The notes under the pieces were generated by a model. It did not search any database and was not told the DNA's origin. It was given only the letters and a program-made list of their open reading frames with translations. From Desulfobacteraceae bacterium (GTDB taxonomy: Bacteria; Desulfobacterota; Desulfobacteria; Desulfobacterales; ETH-SRB1): 7,625 bases of DNA. Position numbers and translations under genes: made by a program. Positions 1-6,742 of the stretch are shown here, piece by piece (position 1 is the stretch's first letter; the number at the start of each line of letters is the position of its first letter). The stretch covers positions 1-7,625 of the forward strand of contig DAOWEW010000186.1 of NCBI GenBank assembly GCA_030638305.1, read 5' to 3'.

Positions 1-89
1 AGCATCTAATTAGCCTGTTCCGTAATTCCCCAAGGGACTATCGCGGTCGAGAATAGATGCACGATTTAAATTGAGCAAAAATGTCATTA
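1..89. other. Left-edge stretch with no identified gene
   Basis: These bases precede the first palindromic element. All frames are short. The longest open stretch I read is a 25-codon minus-strand frame (10-87) without a convincing ribosome binding site. A 7-bp inverted repeat (GCATCTA at 2-8, TAGATGC at 54-60) is present but is too short to interpret. The last two bases, TA at 88-89, are the left copy of the TA that flanks the element beginning at 90. Confidence 0.4.
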
Positions 90-271
90 AGGAACGTGGA
101 CGAATTAACTTCCGCAAGTAGGCGCACAGATTTAGGTCAGGTTTGTTCGATCTAAAATCACAAAAGGCGAAGGAATAGCGAGCTATTTCAAGATTTTTGT
201 GATTTTATATCGGGCAAAGATGGCCTGATGCTGTGATGCATAGTTGCGGAAGTTATTTCGTCCACGTTCCT
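90..271 (+). mobile_element. MITE-like palindromic element, copy 1 (182 bp, TA-flanked)
   Basis: This non-coding element has terminal inverted repeats of about 22 bp. The left one (91-112) begins GGAACGTGGACGAATTAAC. The right one (249-270) is its reverse complement with one mismatch (ATTTCG for AATTCG). The inverted symmetry continues inward, imperfectly, for the whole length: for example CTAAAATCACAAAA on the left is matched on the right as TAAAATCACAAAA when read in reverse complement. It ends in a central dyad AATAGC-GA-GCTATT at 174-187, whose midpoint (180.5) is exactly that of the element. TA lies on both outer sides (88-89 and 272-273), consistent with TA target duplication by an IS630/Tc1-mariner-type transposase. 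No transposase is encoded, so mobilisation would be in trans. Correia and RUP elements are known analogues of this architecture; family membership here is inferred. Strand is arbitrary and only marks orientation relative to copy 2. Confidence 0.8.
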
Positions 272-290
272 TACTATGATGTCTGATATT

Positions 291-353
291 CAAAAAATAA
301 GTTTTTTGTAACACGTTGGCAGGCCTGTTAATCCTGTCAAAAAAAGTCTGCCA
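291..353. repeat. Short inverted repeats in the leader of the small gene
   Basis: Between element copy 1 and the small gene lies CAAAAAA-TAAG-TTTTTTG (291-308), a perfect 7-bp A/T stem. It is followed by TGGCAG (317-322) paired with CTGCCA (348-353), which ends one base before the ATG at 355. Inside the second pair is a direct repeat, CCTGTTAAT-CCTGTCAA (324-340). From memory, CCTGTTAATCCTGTCAAAA resembles a motif common in intergenic DNA of many bacteria; this could not be checked. An open frame from TTG at 316 runs through this repeat, which argues that residues encoded before 355 are not real protein. Confidence 0.4.
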
Positions 354-354
354 T

Positions 355-612
355 ATGAAACCTGTCCAATTATATAAAAACCTTTGTGAGCTCGCAGAAA
401 AACTTGACATTGAGGTATCAGAGCAAAACCTGCAAAAAACAGGAGTAAAGGCAAAAAGTGGTTTTTGCAAGGTAAAAGGCAAAAATATTTTTATCATGGA
501 TAAAAATATATCCGTGCAGAAGAAAAATAGAATTCTTGCAGAGTTCTTAAGTAAAATGCCACACGAAAATATATATGTCATGCCTGCTATTCGTGATATT
601 TTAACCCTATGA
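355..612 (+). CDS. Small conserved-type hypothetical protein (85 aa)
   Basis: Function is unknown. The protein is short and lysine-rich, without signal peptide or membrane segment, so it is probably cytoplasmic. It begins MKPVQLYKNLCELAEKL, a likely amphipathic helix. A central part follows around residues 34-50 (KSGFCKVKGKNIFIMDK), where KGKNIFIMDK looks like a beta-strand pair, then a helix (55-67), and the end PHENIYVMPAIRDILTL. From memory this layout (short helix, 'SGxCxVKG...DK', then '...YxxPAxR..L') resembles a small uncharacterised protein family in Deltaproteobacteria; this is unverified. I chose ATG 355 over the in-frame TTG at 316 because the extra 13 codons fall in a repeat; no strong Shine-Dalgarno is visible for either. 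The TGA stop (610-612) consists of the first three bases of element copy 2, so the 3' end is altered by that insertion. It converges with the efflux operon and has no evident functional link to it. Confidence 0.65.
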   Translation: MKPVQLYKNLCELAEKLDIEVSEQNLQKTGVKAKSGFCKVKGKNIFIMDKNISVQKKNRILAEFLSKMPHENIYVMPAIRDILTL

Positions 613-802
613 ACGTGGACGAATTAACTTCCCCAACTATGCATCACAGCTTCAGGCCGCCTTTGCCTAATCTCAAATCCAGCCTCAAATCCCAAACATA
701 TTGAAATAGCTCGCTATTCCATCAACTTTTGTGGTCTGAGATTGAACCAATCTGACCCAAATCTGTGCGCCTACTTGGAGAAGTTAATTCGTCCACGTTC
801 CA
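610..802 (-). mobile_element. MITE-like palindromic element, copy 2 (193 bp, inverted relative to copy 1)
   Basis: This is the same element as copy 1 in the opposite orientation. The left terminus (611-631, GAACGTGGACGAATTAACTT...) lacks one G relative to the others. The right terminus is 780-801. Its left arm resembles the reverse complement of copy 1's right arm (shared CAACTATGCATCACAGC), and its right arm resembles the reverse complement of copy 1's left arm (shared AAATCTGTGCGCCTACTT). The central dyad AATAGC-TC-GCTATT is at 705-718. TA flanks it at 608-609 and 803-804. It is 11 bp longer than copy 1, fully explained by a 12-bp internal tandem duplication minus the missing terminal G. 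It fills nearly all of the space between the convergent small gene and RND permease gene, and its first bases form the small gene's stop codon. Confidence 0.8.
672..695. repeat. 12-bp tandem duplication inside element copy 2
   Basis: CTCAAATCCAGC (672-683) is followed directly by CTCAAATCCCAA (684-695). The matching part of copy 1 has a single version. This places the central dyad off-centre in copy 2 and accounts for its greater length. Confidence 0.65.
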
Positions 803-840
803 TAGCAAGAAATTGAAGGCGAGAGTTGCCCTGAAGGACA

Positions 841-3800
841 CTACGTAATTCGCTCAATCGGTTTCCAGTAAAGCTGTTTAATCTTTGCAGCAAGGGAGGG
901 TATCTGTTCATTTATAGTTGCCAGAAGAGAATAAAGAATCGGTACAACAACAAGTGTTAAAAAAGTTGCGATCATAAGACCAAAAATGACCACTATCGCC
1001 ATGTTTTGCCACCACTGTGTTGATGAACTCACTAGAGATATACTCATTTTATGAAAATCAAAAGAAACACCGGTTACCATTGGCAGAAGACCTAAAATTG
1101 TTGTAATCGCCGTTAAAAGTACCGGCCTGAGCCTTGTGGCACCGGCGGATATAACAGCTTCTTTGATTTTCATACCCCTTTGCCTGAGTTTGTTTGCATA
1201 GTCGATTAAAACAATAGCATTATTTACCACCACACCGGCCAGGGAAATAACTCCGACTCCTGACATGATGATACCAAAAGGGGCTCTTAATACAGTTAGT
1301 CCGAGAAATGCGCCGCCAAGGGATAAAATAACGGATGTCAAAATAATCACGGGTTGTGCCACTGAATTAAACAGGGTCACCAGTATAAGAAAAATTAAGA
1401 AAATAGCGATAATAAATGCTTTTGATAGAAATTCTTCCGATTCCTTCTGGAATTCAAATTCTCCTGTAAACTGAATCCTGTAACCTGCCGGAAGTTGCAA
1501 TTCTTTCAGCAATTCTTCTGCCTGCTGTCTTGCCACAGGCCCGGGCACTTTGGTTTCATCAACGTTTGCCTTAACTGTTACCACCCGATTGTGATTGATT
1601 CTCACTATATCTCCGATGCCGCCGGCATAATCAATTGAAGCGATGGTTGTAAGGGGAACTATCTGGCCTGAAGGTGTCGGAAGCATAAGTTTATGCAGAA
1701 CATCGGTCATCCGCCGGTTATCTTCAGTAAGTGTTACGGTAATGTCAAAGTCCTCATCACCTTCATGATAGGTAGATATATCCAGGCCTTTATATGCGGT
1801 TTTTAAGGCAAACCCTATTGCATTTGTGGAAAGCCCGAACAGGGCTGCCTTTTGACGATCTATCCTGATTTGTACGGACGGGATACCTTCAACATAATCA
1901 TCCTGAATATCTTCTACAAATGGAACCTTTGCGATGATTTTCTGAATCTGCTTTGCAATATTTCCCAGGACACAAAAATTATCTCCGGAGATTTCAATAT
2001 TTATCGGCGCGCCCGTGGGTGGGCCTCCTTCCTGCTCTGCAACGGTTATTCTTGCTCCCGGGATGTCTTTTACACGCCTTCTTATTTCTTCCAGACTTTC
2101 AGCGGAAGGTCTTTTTCTATCCTCCAGATCAAGAAACTGAATACCTATATGGTTGGGCAGGTTGGGAGCAAAGGAAACCCTTTCTGAGGTTTCTATTGCC
2201 TTAGAGTAGATATATTCGATATTATTAAGATCGCTTGGCCCGTAAAACTCCTCTCCCCCTGCTTTTTGATGTTGCTTTGGTTTAAAAGAAGCTTCGTAAA
2301 GATCAAGGGAAAGCATCTCATTATCATTATTTATACCGCATACAGCCATTTCAACTTTTTTGATTATCCGATCAAGATAATCAAGATCTGCTCCTTCAGG
2401 GGGATCAATATTAACATATGCACTGTCAGGATCTAAATCAGGAAAAAATTCAACCGGTTTTTCGAGCCCTACAACAAGAAGCCATACCTGGAATAGCAGA
2501 ATTAAAAGTGTAAAAGAAATAAAAAGCACCACCAAACGGTGGCTGAGTGCTTTTTTAAGGAAACCGGTGTATAGAGTGAGCATTAAGCCTTTTATTTCAA
2601 CAGGTTTTTCACCTGAGGCCGAAACTTCGTCAGCGCTTAACTGCCTATGCAACTGATGTTTTTCTTTTTTAAGCTGCATGAAGATTGCGGCAAGAGCCGG
2701 ATTTATAACCATGGCAACAAAGAGACTGGAAGACAAAGTAACAATAAGAGTAATCGGCAAATACTTCATAAACTCGCCCATGATTCCCGGCCAGAAAATC
2801 ATCGGGAAAAAAGCAGCCAGGGTTGTTATAGTAGATCCGATTACAGGATAAGCCACTTCCGAAGTAGCTTTCATGGCTGCCTGGATACGCGGCACACCCT
2901 GCTCCATGTACCTGTAAACATTTTCAATAATAACAATTGCGTTATCCACGAGCATACCGAGTGCAAGGGTTAGAGAAAAAAGGACTACAATGTTCAGTGT
3001 GATGCCAAGCGCATGAAGAATAATAAAGGAAAGGAGCATGGAAAAAGGGATAGCAAGACTTACAAGAACGGCATTTCTGAATCCAAGTGCAAAGAATAGT
3101 ACTATAATGACAAGGATAAGCCCTGAAATGATATTATTTTCCATATCGGCAAGCATCAGACGGACTTCTTTTGCGCGGTCCATGAGCTTGGTTATTCCGG
3201 TTCCCTGGGGCCATGAATGCTGCCTGTATTCAATAAGCTCATCAATTTTATCCGTAATTGCTATGATATTTTCGCCCACACGTTTTTTTACAGTAATATT
3301 TACAGCGGTGCGGCCGTTTAAACGGGATCTGCCGGTTTCGTCTTTGAACCCGTCAACCACACGTGCAAGGTCTTTAAGATAAACAGGCTTTCCTTCAAAT
3401 GAACTTACTACGAGATAGTATATCTCTTCCGGTGATTCAAACTCTCCGGGAACATGAAGCTGATATCTGCCATCCCCCAGGGTAATTGAACCTCCTGAAG
3501 TGTCCTGATTTTCACTGCTTACTGCGTTTTGAAAGGCCGTGATCGGAATCCGGTAATATGCGAGTTTGTCCGGGTCCACTTCAATACGGATTTCACGCTC
3601 GCGACCGCCTGTCACCTCTGCTTCAAGCACACCGGGAATTGATTCGATCTCTTCTTCAAGATCGTCGGCAATCTCTTTTAGGCGCGTAATTCCGCAGGTT
3701 CCGGAAAGAGAAAAAACAACAATTGGCATTTCGGAAAAATTTACCTCAAAAACCGATGGATCATCTTCCAGATCTCCTGGAAGTTCTTGTTTTGCCTCAT

Positions 3801-4137
3801 CAACCTTGTCTTTTACTTTCTGTATAACATCATCTATATCCGTGCCCGGAAGAAACTCTATGTTGATTTGTGAAAGGCCTTCTGAGCTTACGGACTGGAT
3901 CTTTTTAACACGGTCAAGCCCCTTTAGCTTTTTCTCAATTTTAATCGTGATGGACGTTTCGATATCGGAAGAGGAAACGCCTTTATAGCTGGTAGATACA
4001 AAGACATTGGGAATTGTAATATCCGGATCGCTTTCCCTTGGAAGAATGCTGTAGCAGTAACCTCCGACAAACAGGATTATCATCGCCAGAACAAGAACGC
4101 TGGTTCGATTTTTTATTGCTGTATCGGAAACTATCAT
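841..4137 (-). CDS. RND efflux transporter permease subunit (AcrB/HAE1-like, 1098 aa)
   Basis: Inner-membrane, proton-driven trimeric pump of a tripartite efflux system. The RND layout is clear: TM1 near residues 13-33, a first large periplasmic loop (about 34-335), TM2-TM6 (about 336-485), TM7 near 534-556, a second periplasmic loop (about 557-904) with the segment GGPPTGAPINIEISG (704-718), and TM8-TM12 (about 905-1070). TM4 has LVDNAIVIIEN: D398 aligns with AcrB Asp407, but N399 replaces Asp408. TM10 has VVVNNAIVLIDY, so N972 stands where AcrB has Lys940. R1002 and T1009 match AcrB Arg971 and Thr978. The sequence is intact and slightly longer than AcrB (1049 aa). Its ATG overlaps the adaptor gene's TGA by 4 nt (ATGA). 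The Asp-Asn form is common among RND pumps distant from AcrB, so it need not mean loss of function. It lacks the CusA/CzcA-type TM4 signature, so a drug, lipid or other organic substrate is more likely than a heavy metal, but the substrate is unknown. Confidence 0.95.
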   Translation of the reverse strand: MIVSDTAIKNRTSVLVLAMIILFVGGYCYSILPRESDPDITIPNVFVSTSYKGVSSSDIETSITIKIEKKLKGLDRVKKIQSVSSEGLSQINIEFLPGTDIDDVIQKVKDKVDEAKQELPGDLEDDPSVFEVNFSEMPIVVFSLSGTCGITRLKEIADDLEEEIESIPGVLEAEVTGGREREIRIEVDPDKLAYYRIPITAFQNAVSSENQDTSGGSITLGDGRYQLHVPGEFESPEEIYYLVVSSFEGKPVYLKDLARVVDGFKDETGRSRLNGRTAVNITVKKRVGENIIAITDKIDELIEYRQHSWPQGTGITKLMDRAKEVRLMLADMENNIISGLILVIIVLFFALGFRNAVLVSLAIPFSMLLSFIILHALGITLNIVVLFSLTLALGMLVDNAIVIIENVYRYMEQGVPRIQAAMKATSEVAYPVIGSTITTLAAFFPMIFWPGIMGEFMKYLPITLIVTLSSSLFVAMVINPALAAIFMQLKKEKHQLHRQLSADEVSASGEKPVEIKGLMLTLYTGFLKKALSHRLVVLFISFTLLILLFQVWLLVVGLEKPVEFFPDLDPDSAYVNIDPPEGADLDYLDRIIKKVEMAVCGINNDNEMLSLDLYEASFKPKQHQKAGGEEFYGPSDLNNIEYIYSKAIETSERVSFAPNLPNHIGIQFLDLEDRKRPSAESLEEIRRRVKDIPGARITVAEQEGGPPTGAPINIEISGDNFCVLGNIAKQIQKIIAKVPFVEDIQDDYVEGIPSVQIRIDRQKAALFGLSTNAIGFALKTAYKGLDISTYHEGDEDFDITVTLTEDNRRMTDVLHKLMLPTPSGQIVPLTTIASIDYAGGIGDIVRINHNRVVTVKANVDETKVPGPVARQQAEELLKELQLPAGYRIQFTGEFEFQKESEEFLSKAFIIAIFLIFLILVTLFNSVAQPVIILTSVILSLGGAFLGLTVLRAPFGIIMSGVGVISLAGVVVNNAIVLIDYANKLRQRGMKIKEAVISAGATRLRPVLLTAITTILGLLPMVTGVSFDFHKMSISLVSSSTQWWQNMAIVVIFGLMIATFLTLVVVPILYSLLATINEQIPSLAAKIKQLYWKPIERIT

Positions 4138-5291
4138 TTCAAGATTTCCCTTGGGTGCTTTACACTGCGAACCACATTTACCTTTTCGCCGTCATTTACA
4201 CTTCGATGTCCCACAACGATGACCTTTTCACCGGCCTTAAGCCCCTTTTTAATTTCAACTCGCCATCCTTCCAGCAAGCCCAACTCAACTTTTCTTGAAT
4301 AAGCCTTGTCGTCATTTATTACATAAACTATATGGCCTTTATCTCGCGAGATAACAGCATAAAGAGGAACCGAGATACCTTCAGGGATCTCCTTTTTTAC
4401 AATCTCGACTCGCGCAAACATGTCAGGCAATATCTGATTGTTTTTATTTTCAAGTACAAGGTCAAGATTATAAAGGCGCGCCATGGGATCAGCAGTGCTT
4501 GATAAAAAATACTTTTCCCCTTTAAATATTTTTCCGTTCAGCGCATCTATCGTGACATCAAAATCTGTTAAACTGCGAACCGCATCCACATCAGACTCCG
4601 GAATTCCTACTTTAACCTTTACACAGTCTATTTGCAAAATCTCGGCAACAGGGTCTGCAATATTTAAATACCAGCCCTCTTCTATAAAAATGCGATTAAC
4701 AACTCCGGAAAGAGGGGCTCTTATTTTGCACCTGTCAAGGTTCAACGCAGCATTGTCCATTACAGCCTTATAATTTTCAACTTGTGCAAGTGCATTGTCA
4801 AACTCGGATCTGGTTGAAAGTTGTTCTTTGTAAAGTTTTTCTACACGTTTGAAATCCGCAAGAGCAACGTTGTAAGACGCGTTTGCAGATTTAAGAAAAT
4901 TTTCATAATCTCGAAAATCGATCGTAGCGATAATATCTCCCTTTTTTACGGAAGTTCCGTCTTTAATGGCCTTTTTTGTGACTTTCCCACAGACTTCTGC
5001 AAGGATCTCAAGCTTTATCCATGGCTCAATTATTCCCGGCAGGCTGATGCGATCCTGAATCAGCATTGGAACAAGGTCAAGGACGACTACATTTACAGAA
5101 GGGCGATCTTGTTTAAGGTTGGATAGTTTTTCAGCTTTAAGGGCTTTGCTCTCTGCTTTAATCCACACATAAAGAATAACGACTACAAGGGAAAGAAAAA
5201 CAAGGAAAAGAGCCGGAAGTACTCCCCAGATCCGCTTCATCCATTTTTTCTTAACAGACTTTGGATTATTTTCATCTTTGATATATTCCAT
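4134..5291 (-). CDS. RND efflux periplasmic adaptor subunit (membrane fusion protein, 385 aa)
   Basis: Periplasmic adaptor that joins the RND permease to the outer-membrane channel. A basic N-terminus (KSVKKKWMKR) precedes one membrane anchor at about 22-45; there is no lipobox, so it is anchored by the helix and not by a lipid. The two lipoyl half-motifs are at about 94-127 (...DGTSVKKGDIIATID) and 186-220 (CKIRAPLSGVVNRIFIEEG), separated by an alpha-helical hairpin (about 128-185). A beta-barrel domain follows (about 222-300), then the membrane-proximal domain (about 300-378), which includes GLKAGEKVIVVG. Length and domain order are normal for HlyD/AcrA-type adaptors. The start codon is 3 nt after the channel gene's TAA, and the stop overlaps the permease start by 4 nt, so all three components should be made from one message. 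Confidence 0.93.
   Translation of the reverse strand: MEYIKDENNPKSVKKKWMKRIWGVLPALFLVFLSLVVVILYVWIKAESKALKAEKLSNLKQDRPSVNVVVLDLVPMLIQDRISLPGIIEPWIKLEILAEVCGKVTKKAIKDGTSVKKGDIIATIDFRDYENFLKSANASYNVALADFKRVEKLYKEQLSTRSEFDNALAQVENYKAVMDNAALNLDRCKIRAPLSGVVNRIFIEEGWYLNIADPVAEILQIDCVKVKVGIPESDVDAVRSLTDFDVTIDALNGKIFKGEKYFLSSTADPMARLYNLDLVLENKNNQILPDMFARVEIVKKEIPEGISVPLYAVISRDKGHIVYVINDDKAYSRKVELGLLEGWRVEIKKGLKAGEKVIVVGHRSVNDGEKVNVVRSVKHPREILK
4147..4152 (-). promoter_or_regulatory. Ribosome binding site of the RND permease gene
   Basis: On the minus strand AAGGGA lies 9 nt before the ATG at 4137, inside the last codons of the adaptor gene. It supports this start and coupled translation through the ATGA overlap. 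Confidence 0.6.
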
Positions 5292-5294
5292 GAT

Positions 5295-6650
5295 TTATTT
5301 TCCTGTTTTTGCTTCCAACCTGCTTATTATCGCCTCTAAAAATGTTCCTCTTGCACGGTTTAATCTCAATCCGGCCAGTCGCCTGTTGTATCTTGCTTCT
5401 AAAAGCCTGATTTCGGATGTCACAAAAAGCGTATTGGCATCCATAGCATTGATACTGTTTGCACGTCCGTATTTAAACTGCTTTGTGACAGCATTATAAT
5501 TTTCACGCGCAAAGCTAAGCTGATCTTCAAGGGATTTTAAAACACTCGTTTGAGTATGTAAATCAAGGTATGCCTCCTGGACCTGGATAGCTATTTCTTT
5601 GGACATATCTTGCTCAGCGAGTTTAGCCTGCCGTTTTTTTGCAATAGATTCTTTGATCTGTGCCTTTCTGAGTCCGCCGTCAAAAATAGTAAAGTTGAGC
5701 AACACACCAATTGAAATACTTTCTTTGTTTAGCATGGAAGCGTATGGCTGCTGATCCATTTTCGTGTAAACTCCTTCAACAGATACCGTGGGCCAGTAAT
5801 CACTTTTATAAAATTTGATTTCATCTTCAGAAATTTTTCTTTGGATAGCCAAAGATTTTATTTCCGCTCTATCGAAAAGCGCGTCTTGTTTTAATGAATC
5901 CAAATTATTCTCAAGTAAGAAATCTTTTTTAAATACCGGTTCCTCTATTTTATAATCCTTTTCAAGCCCCACGATACGCGCAAGAACAGTTTTTGCCAGC
6001 CTGAGTCTGTTCTTCGCATTTATAAGATCTGCTTTTGATTTTGACAGTTCCGCTTCTGCCCTGTATAAAGCGGTTTTGGTAACAGTCTCTATTTTCAGTT
6101 GAACATTAACGGCATTTCTATGTGCCAGCAGCCTTTCAACATTTGCAATAGCAATATCAACGACTTTTGCCACCTTGAGCAGATCGTAGTAGGCAGCAGT
6201 AACGGTAAAAAGATATTCTTCCTTAACGGCATTGAGATCATATTTGTTTTTTTTAATACTATCTTCCGCAATTCTCAAACCAATAAGCCCTTTACCATTT
6301 AATGTAAATGACTGGTCGAACCTCACACCCCAGGCCGTTGTCCACTCCGGTTGAATGTCAGTCCCTAGGTTAGCAAGTGTTTTTTCCTCACTATATCGCG
6401 TATAATTCCCGAATGCTGAAAATCTCGGAACCAAAACCGAGAAAGCCTTTTCCCGGGTTCCTTCAGCAATATAAAGATTTTCTTCGGAAATTTTGATCCT
6501 TTCAGATCGCATCAATGCAATCCGGTACAGATCATCAAGGGAATATTGCTTTTCAGGAAGGGGGAGAGGATTGCTTTTTTCAGCCCTGAGATTTACAGGA
6601 CCGGATATTAAAATAATAAATATCAATATGGTTATATTTATTATTTGCAT
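5295..6650 (-). CDS. TolC-family outer-membrane efflux protein (451 aa)
   Basis: Outer-membrane channel of the tripartite pump, expected to trimerise into a beta-barrel with a long periplasmic helical tunnel. Residues 1-23 from ATG 6650 form a signal peptide (MQIINITILIFIILISG, probable cut after ...LRA), unusual in having no Lys or Arg before the hydrophobic core. The two OEP repeats are visible. The first starts at YSLDDLYRIALMRSERIKISE and contains VLVPRFSAFGNYTRY. The second contains YWPTVSVEGVYTK and then LLNFTIFDGGLRKAQIKES, typical of the second beta-hairpin and helix. Long heptad-like helices lie between. The frame stays open to an ATG at 6782, but those 44 extra codons cross the end of the neighbouring gene and a hairpin repeat, and would bury the signal peptide, so I reject them. 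A weak AAGG is seen 11 nt before ATG 6650. It is the first gene of the efflux operon. Confidence 0.92.
   Translation of the reverse strand: MQIINITILIFIILISGPVNLRAEKSNPLPLPEKQYSLDDLYRIALMRSERIKISEENLYIAEGTREKAFSVLVPRFSAFGNYTRYSEEKTLANLGTDIQPEWTTAWGVRFDQSFTLNGKGLIGLRIAEDSIKKNKYDLNAVKEEYLFTVTAAYYDLLKVAKVVDIAIANVERLLAHRNAVNVQLKIETVTKTALYRAEAELSKSKADLINAKNRLRLAKTVLARIVGLEKDYKIEEPVFKKDFLLENNLDSLKQDALFDRAEIKSLAIQRKISEDEIKFYKSDYWPTVSVEGVYTKMDQQPYASMLNKESISIGVLLNFTIFDGGLRKAQIKESIAKKRQAKLAEQDMSKEIAIQVQEAYLDLHTQTSVLKSLEDQLSFARENYNAVTKQFKYGRANSINAMDANTLFVTSEIRLLEARYNRRLAGLRLNRARGTFLEAIISRLEAKTGK
5301..5304 (-). promoter_or_regulatory. Ribosome binding site of the adaptor gene
   Basis: AGGA on the minus strand lies 9 nt upstream of the ATG at 5291. 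It sits within the last sense codons of the channel gene (ACA GGA AAA TAA), which couples the two genes tightly and confirms the adaptor start. Confidence 0.6.
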
Positions 6651-6677
6651 GATTATTTTAACCTTATCCGTGTGCCC

Positions 6678-6731
6678 TACCCTCCCTTTTATTCTCTCCT
6701 TGAGAGGGGGACGCAAAAAAGGGAGGGGGTA
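6678..6731. repeat. GC-rich hairpin repeat before the channel gene
   Basis: TACCCTCCCTTTT (6678-6690) pairs with AAAAGGGAGGGGGTA (6717-6731), with two extra G on the right arm. An inner perfect hairpin, CTCTC-CTT-GAGAG, lies at 6694-6706. It occupies much of the 92-nt gap between the dNTPase stop and the channel start. It looks like a dispersed palindromic (REP-type) repeat. In the minus-strand transcript it could attenuate read-through or protect mRNA ends, but no long U-run follows the outer stem, so a classical intrinsic terminator is not supported. Confidence 0.6.
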
Positions 6732-6742
6732 AAAAATTGATT

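Noticed and set aside
10..87. 25-codon minus-strand frame ending ...GNYGTG, or the tail of a plus-strand gene (3-56)
   Set aside because: Both are too short to support, with no ribosome binding site or recognised family.
275..280. TATGAT as a -10 box just outside element copy 1, perhaps an outward promoter
   Set aside because: No acceptable -35 hexamer lies at 16-18 bp, and a six-base match in AT-rich DNA is weak evidence.
316..354. TTG start for the small gene at 316
   Set aside because: The 13 added codons lie in a repeat-like leader; ATG 355 gives the more sensible N-terminus.
183..581. 132-codon open frame on the minus strand across element copy 1 and the small gene
   Set aside because: It runs through half of a palindromic element and antisense to the small gene. 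Its composition (Phe/Ser-rich) is that of an antisense shadow, and no start signal or domain is seen.
90..802. CRISPR array or toxin-antitoxin interpretation of the repeated blocks
   Set aside because: The repeats are four inverted termini of two elements, not regular direct repeats with spacers, and only one small gene is present between them.
803..843. Possible IS3 OrfA remnant (frame reading KLKARVALKDT)
   Set aside because: Only about a dozen residues match the general pattern, and the stretch is better explained as the original 3' end of the small gene plus the end of the permease gene.
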